This document shows, in pieces, positions 39,815-41,488 of a stretch of 41,488 nucleotides of DNA. The stretch covers positions 148,739 to 190,226 of the forward strand of contig NZ_HG005142.1 of the NCBI RefSeq assembly GCF_000455265.1, given 5' to 3'. Under the pieces are notes generated by a model. It had not been told where the DNA came from and did not search any database. It saw only the letters and a list, made by a program, of their open reading frames with translations. Both the position numbers and the translations under genes were made by a program. Position 1 is the first letter of the stretch. Each line of letters opens with the position of its first letter. Source of the stretch: Paenibacillus antibioticophila (GTDB lineage: Bacteria; Bacillota; Bacilli; Paenibacillales; Paenibacillaceae).

Positions 39815-41488
39815 ATGAATTCTGAAGTCCGTAAAGTCCAACCGCGAAGGCTTGGGCTTAAAACACTCTGGATCATGGCTGCGGTCGGGCTGGTATTATT
39901 CGTGGTTCTGCAAATTCTTCCTACTTCGCCTGAGGAGGCCAAGCAAGTCGAGCTGGCGGCCAAGATCATAACCAAGCAGGAGGCAGCGGAAGCAGCGGCG
40001 GAATTTGCTGGCTCGGCATTGGGATTACAGGTCCAATCAGATCAAGGTCTGGTTGTCTATGATACGGATTCCAATCTTTACGGCTATCTTACCCGTGATT
40101 CATTATTAGAGCCTTACTTAAATGAATATGAGGCACAGTTCCCTTATGACAAATTCCAGGTTCGATTTGATCTGGTCGCCGAAGCTTATGAAACACTAGC
40201 AGTAGATGTGCATATGACATCAGGGAAGGTTGTTGGCTTTGAGTTGCTATCCTCTCTGTTTAGTATGATGCCGGCAGAAGAGGATGTAGCCGACTGGGAG
40301 GGGGTAAAGGCTCAGGTTACTCCGATGCTGGAGGCTGTAGGCTACTCCGCTGACCAGCAATGGGTAGTACAAGAGATTCCCGGAGGGTTCCTGCTCTCTG
40401 ATCCACAGCAGCAAATTGGAGAGGCCTATCCTGAAATTGAGGTTTCCCTGGACCAACACATCGTTACCGGCATCCACAAGGGATTCGCCCTTCCGGACAG
40501 CTTTACAAATTATGTAAAGAAGCAACAGACCCTGGCTAACTGGATGACCTATCTCGGATATGCGCTTCTGACCTTTGTACTCGGTATTCTTGCCATCGTC
40601 TACAGCGCATTAACAAAAGCGCATACCTCCTTCAAGAGAGGCATCGTATTGGCTTCCGTTTATTTTGTGCTTTCCATGGGCTCTGCGCTGAATATGCTTC
40701 CTTACTTTGAAAAAGAAGGCATGACCGGTGAGCTCTTGGTTTTCGCGCTCGTATTCCAGGGCGTAATCACCCTCGTGCTAGCTGCCTCGGTCTACTTCTC
40801 CCTGGTAGGAGGAGACGGCCTGTGGCGCCAGCAAGGAACGATTCTATGGTCCCGTTCCCGGGAAACCGGATATGGGCGCCATGTTCTTCGCTCCGTTTCG
40901 GAGGGATACGCTTGGGCGTTGATCATTATGGGCGTCCAATCCGTCCTCTTCTTCCTTCTTGAGAAGACGATTCACACCTGGTCAACGACGGATGCTTCCC
41001 AATCGACTTACAATATGCTGTATCCGGCACTGCTGCCGGCACTGGCATGGGTAGCCGGAATCGGGGAAGAAGCCGTGTATCGGCTATTCGGGATTCCCAT
41101 GCTGAAGAAGATGTTCAAGAGCACGATCGCAGCGAGCATCATTACTACGCTGATCTGGGCTTTTGGCCATACGCTCTATCCGATCTACCCTGTCATTTCA
41201 CGTCCCATTGAATTGCTGTTTATCGGCTTGATCTTCAGTTATATCTTCCTGAGACATGGCTTCATTACGGCTGTATTCGCGCACGTGATCTTCGACAGCC
41301 TGCTCATGTCGATCAGCATTATATTCATGGGCGGAACCCTTAATATTGTATCAGGCCTGTTCTTTATCGTGCTGCCATTACTTGTCGCTTACCTGATCTA
41401 CTTGTTCAATCCTTCCGGCAAGGAAAGGCCGCCGGTCCTGAAGAAAAAAGAAGAGGAGCCGCTGTTTACGACTCCTCATCTCGGAGGG
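39815..41488 (+). CDS. CPBP-family intramembrane metalloprotease, large form (runs off the window)
   Basis: At least 557 codons are open, without a stop before the window edge. The start has AAAAAGGAGTT upstream. A first membrane helix (LWIMAAVGLVLFVVLQIL) is followed by an extracytoplasmic region of about 210 residues rich in acidic residues (KQEAAEAAAEFAGSALGLQVQ). Then come about eight helices. The CPBP/Abi motifs are near the C-terminus: Glu418-Glu419-xxx-Arg423 in GIGEEAVYR, WAFGH and FAHVIFD. The metal-binding Glu and His residues make a protease plausible; in bacteria the family includes bacteriocin-immunity and protein-processing members. The long N-terminal domain resembles large Bacillus/Paenibacillus CPBP proteins of unknown role. 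Confidence 0.88.
   Translation, partial: MNSEVRKVQPRRLGLKTLWIMAAVGLVLFVVLQILPTSPEEAKQVELAAKIITKQEAAEAAAEFAGSALGLQVQSDQGLVVYDTDSNLYGYLTRDSLLEPYLNEYEAQFPYDKFQVRFDLVAEAYETLAVDVHMTSGKVVGFELLSSLFSMMPAEEDVADWEGVKAQVTPMLEAVGYSADQQWVVQEIPGGFLLSDPQQQIGEAYPEIEVSLDQHIVTGIHKGFALPDSFTNYVKKQQTLANWMTYLGYALLTFVLGILAIVYSALTKAHTSFKRGIVLASVYFVLSMGSALNMLPYFEKEGMTGELLVFALVFQGVITLVLAASVYFSLVGGDGLWRQQGTILWSRSRETGYGRHVLRSVSEGYAWALIIMGVQSVLFFLLEKTIHTWSTTDASQSTYNMLYPALLPALAWVAGIGEEAVYRLFGIPMLKKMFKSTIAASIITTLIWAFGHTLYPIYPVISRPIELLFIGLIFSYIFLRHGFITAVFAHVIFDSLLMSISIIFMGGTLNIVSGLFFIVLPLLVAYLIYLFNPSGKERPPVLKKKEEEPLFTTPHLGG

Overview
The window reads as a chromosomal segment of a Gram-positive, spore-former-type Firmicute, most likely Paenibacillus or a close relative. 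The signs are Bacillus-type ribosome binding sites, CUT1 sugar ABC loci that lack their own ATPase, a YesM-type sensor kinase, a GH67 alpha-glucuronidase, a Bacillus-type sdhCAB operon and YtrA-type GntR regulation. This assignment rests on gene content and protein style only; no database was consulted.

Left part (1-8.5 kb, minus strand): a locus for uptake and hydrolysis of glucuronoxylan-derived oligosaccharides. It holds a lipoprotein binding protein, a Nif3-like protein, alpha-glucuronidase AguA, two MalF/MalG-type permeases and the start of a sensor histidine kinase. A TetR-SMR efflux cassette, with its operator lying inside its promoter, sits between aguA and the permeases. At 8.5-8.9 kb is a small graveyard: a collapsed glutaminase gene and what looks like the 5' end of a group IIC intron placed just after the ecsB terminator.

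Middle (8.9-29.1 kb): a DEAD-type helicase-ecsA-ecsB operon divergent from a WYL regulator; an SDR/CheX pair; LysR-hisJ; two GNAT acetyltransferases and a DUF1361 membrane protein; an alkyltransferase-like gene overlapping tail-to-tail with a selD-mnmH-unknown-nagZ operon; a decayed permease; and a second sugar ABC locus (binding protein, two permeases, LacI regulator) with two matching operators upstream.

Right part (29.1-41.5 kb): sdhCAB with a divergent LysR gene; a GntR/ABC ATPase/permease (Ytr-like) operon; ktrA-ktrB potassium uptake; and an unfinished CPBP membrane protease.

The most unusual content is non-coding. A 134-168 nt element bounded by GGGCATAAG and CGTTGCCCC occurs four times (14213-14380, 29413-29547, 34147-34281, 35177-35310). 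Substitutions between the copies preserve base pairing, which points to selection on a folded RNA or hairpin DNA. Two of the copies lie inside a roughly 1-kb non-coding repeat present as inverted copies (about 13439-14433 and 34095-35031) that bracket about 20 kb of genes. Each 1-kb copy also carries an exactly dyad-symmetric array of four 24-bp units. I do not recognise this element family.
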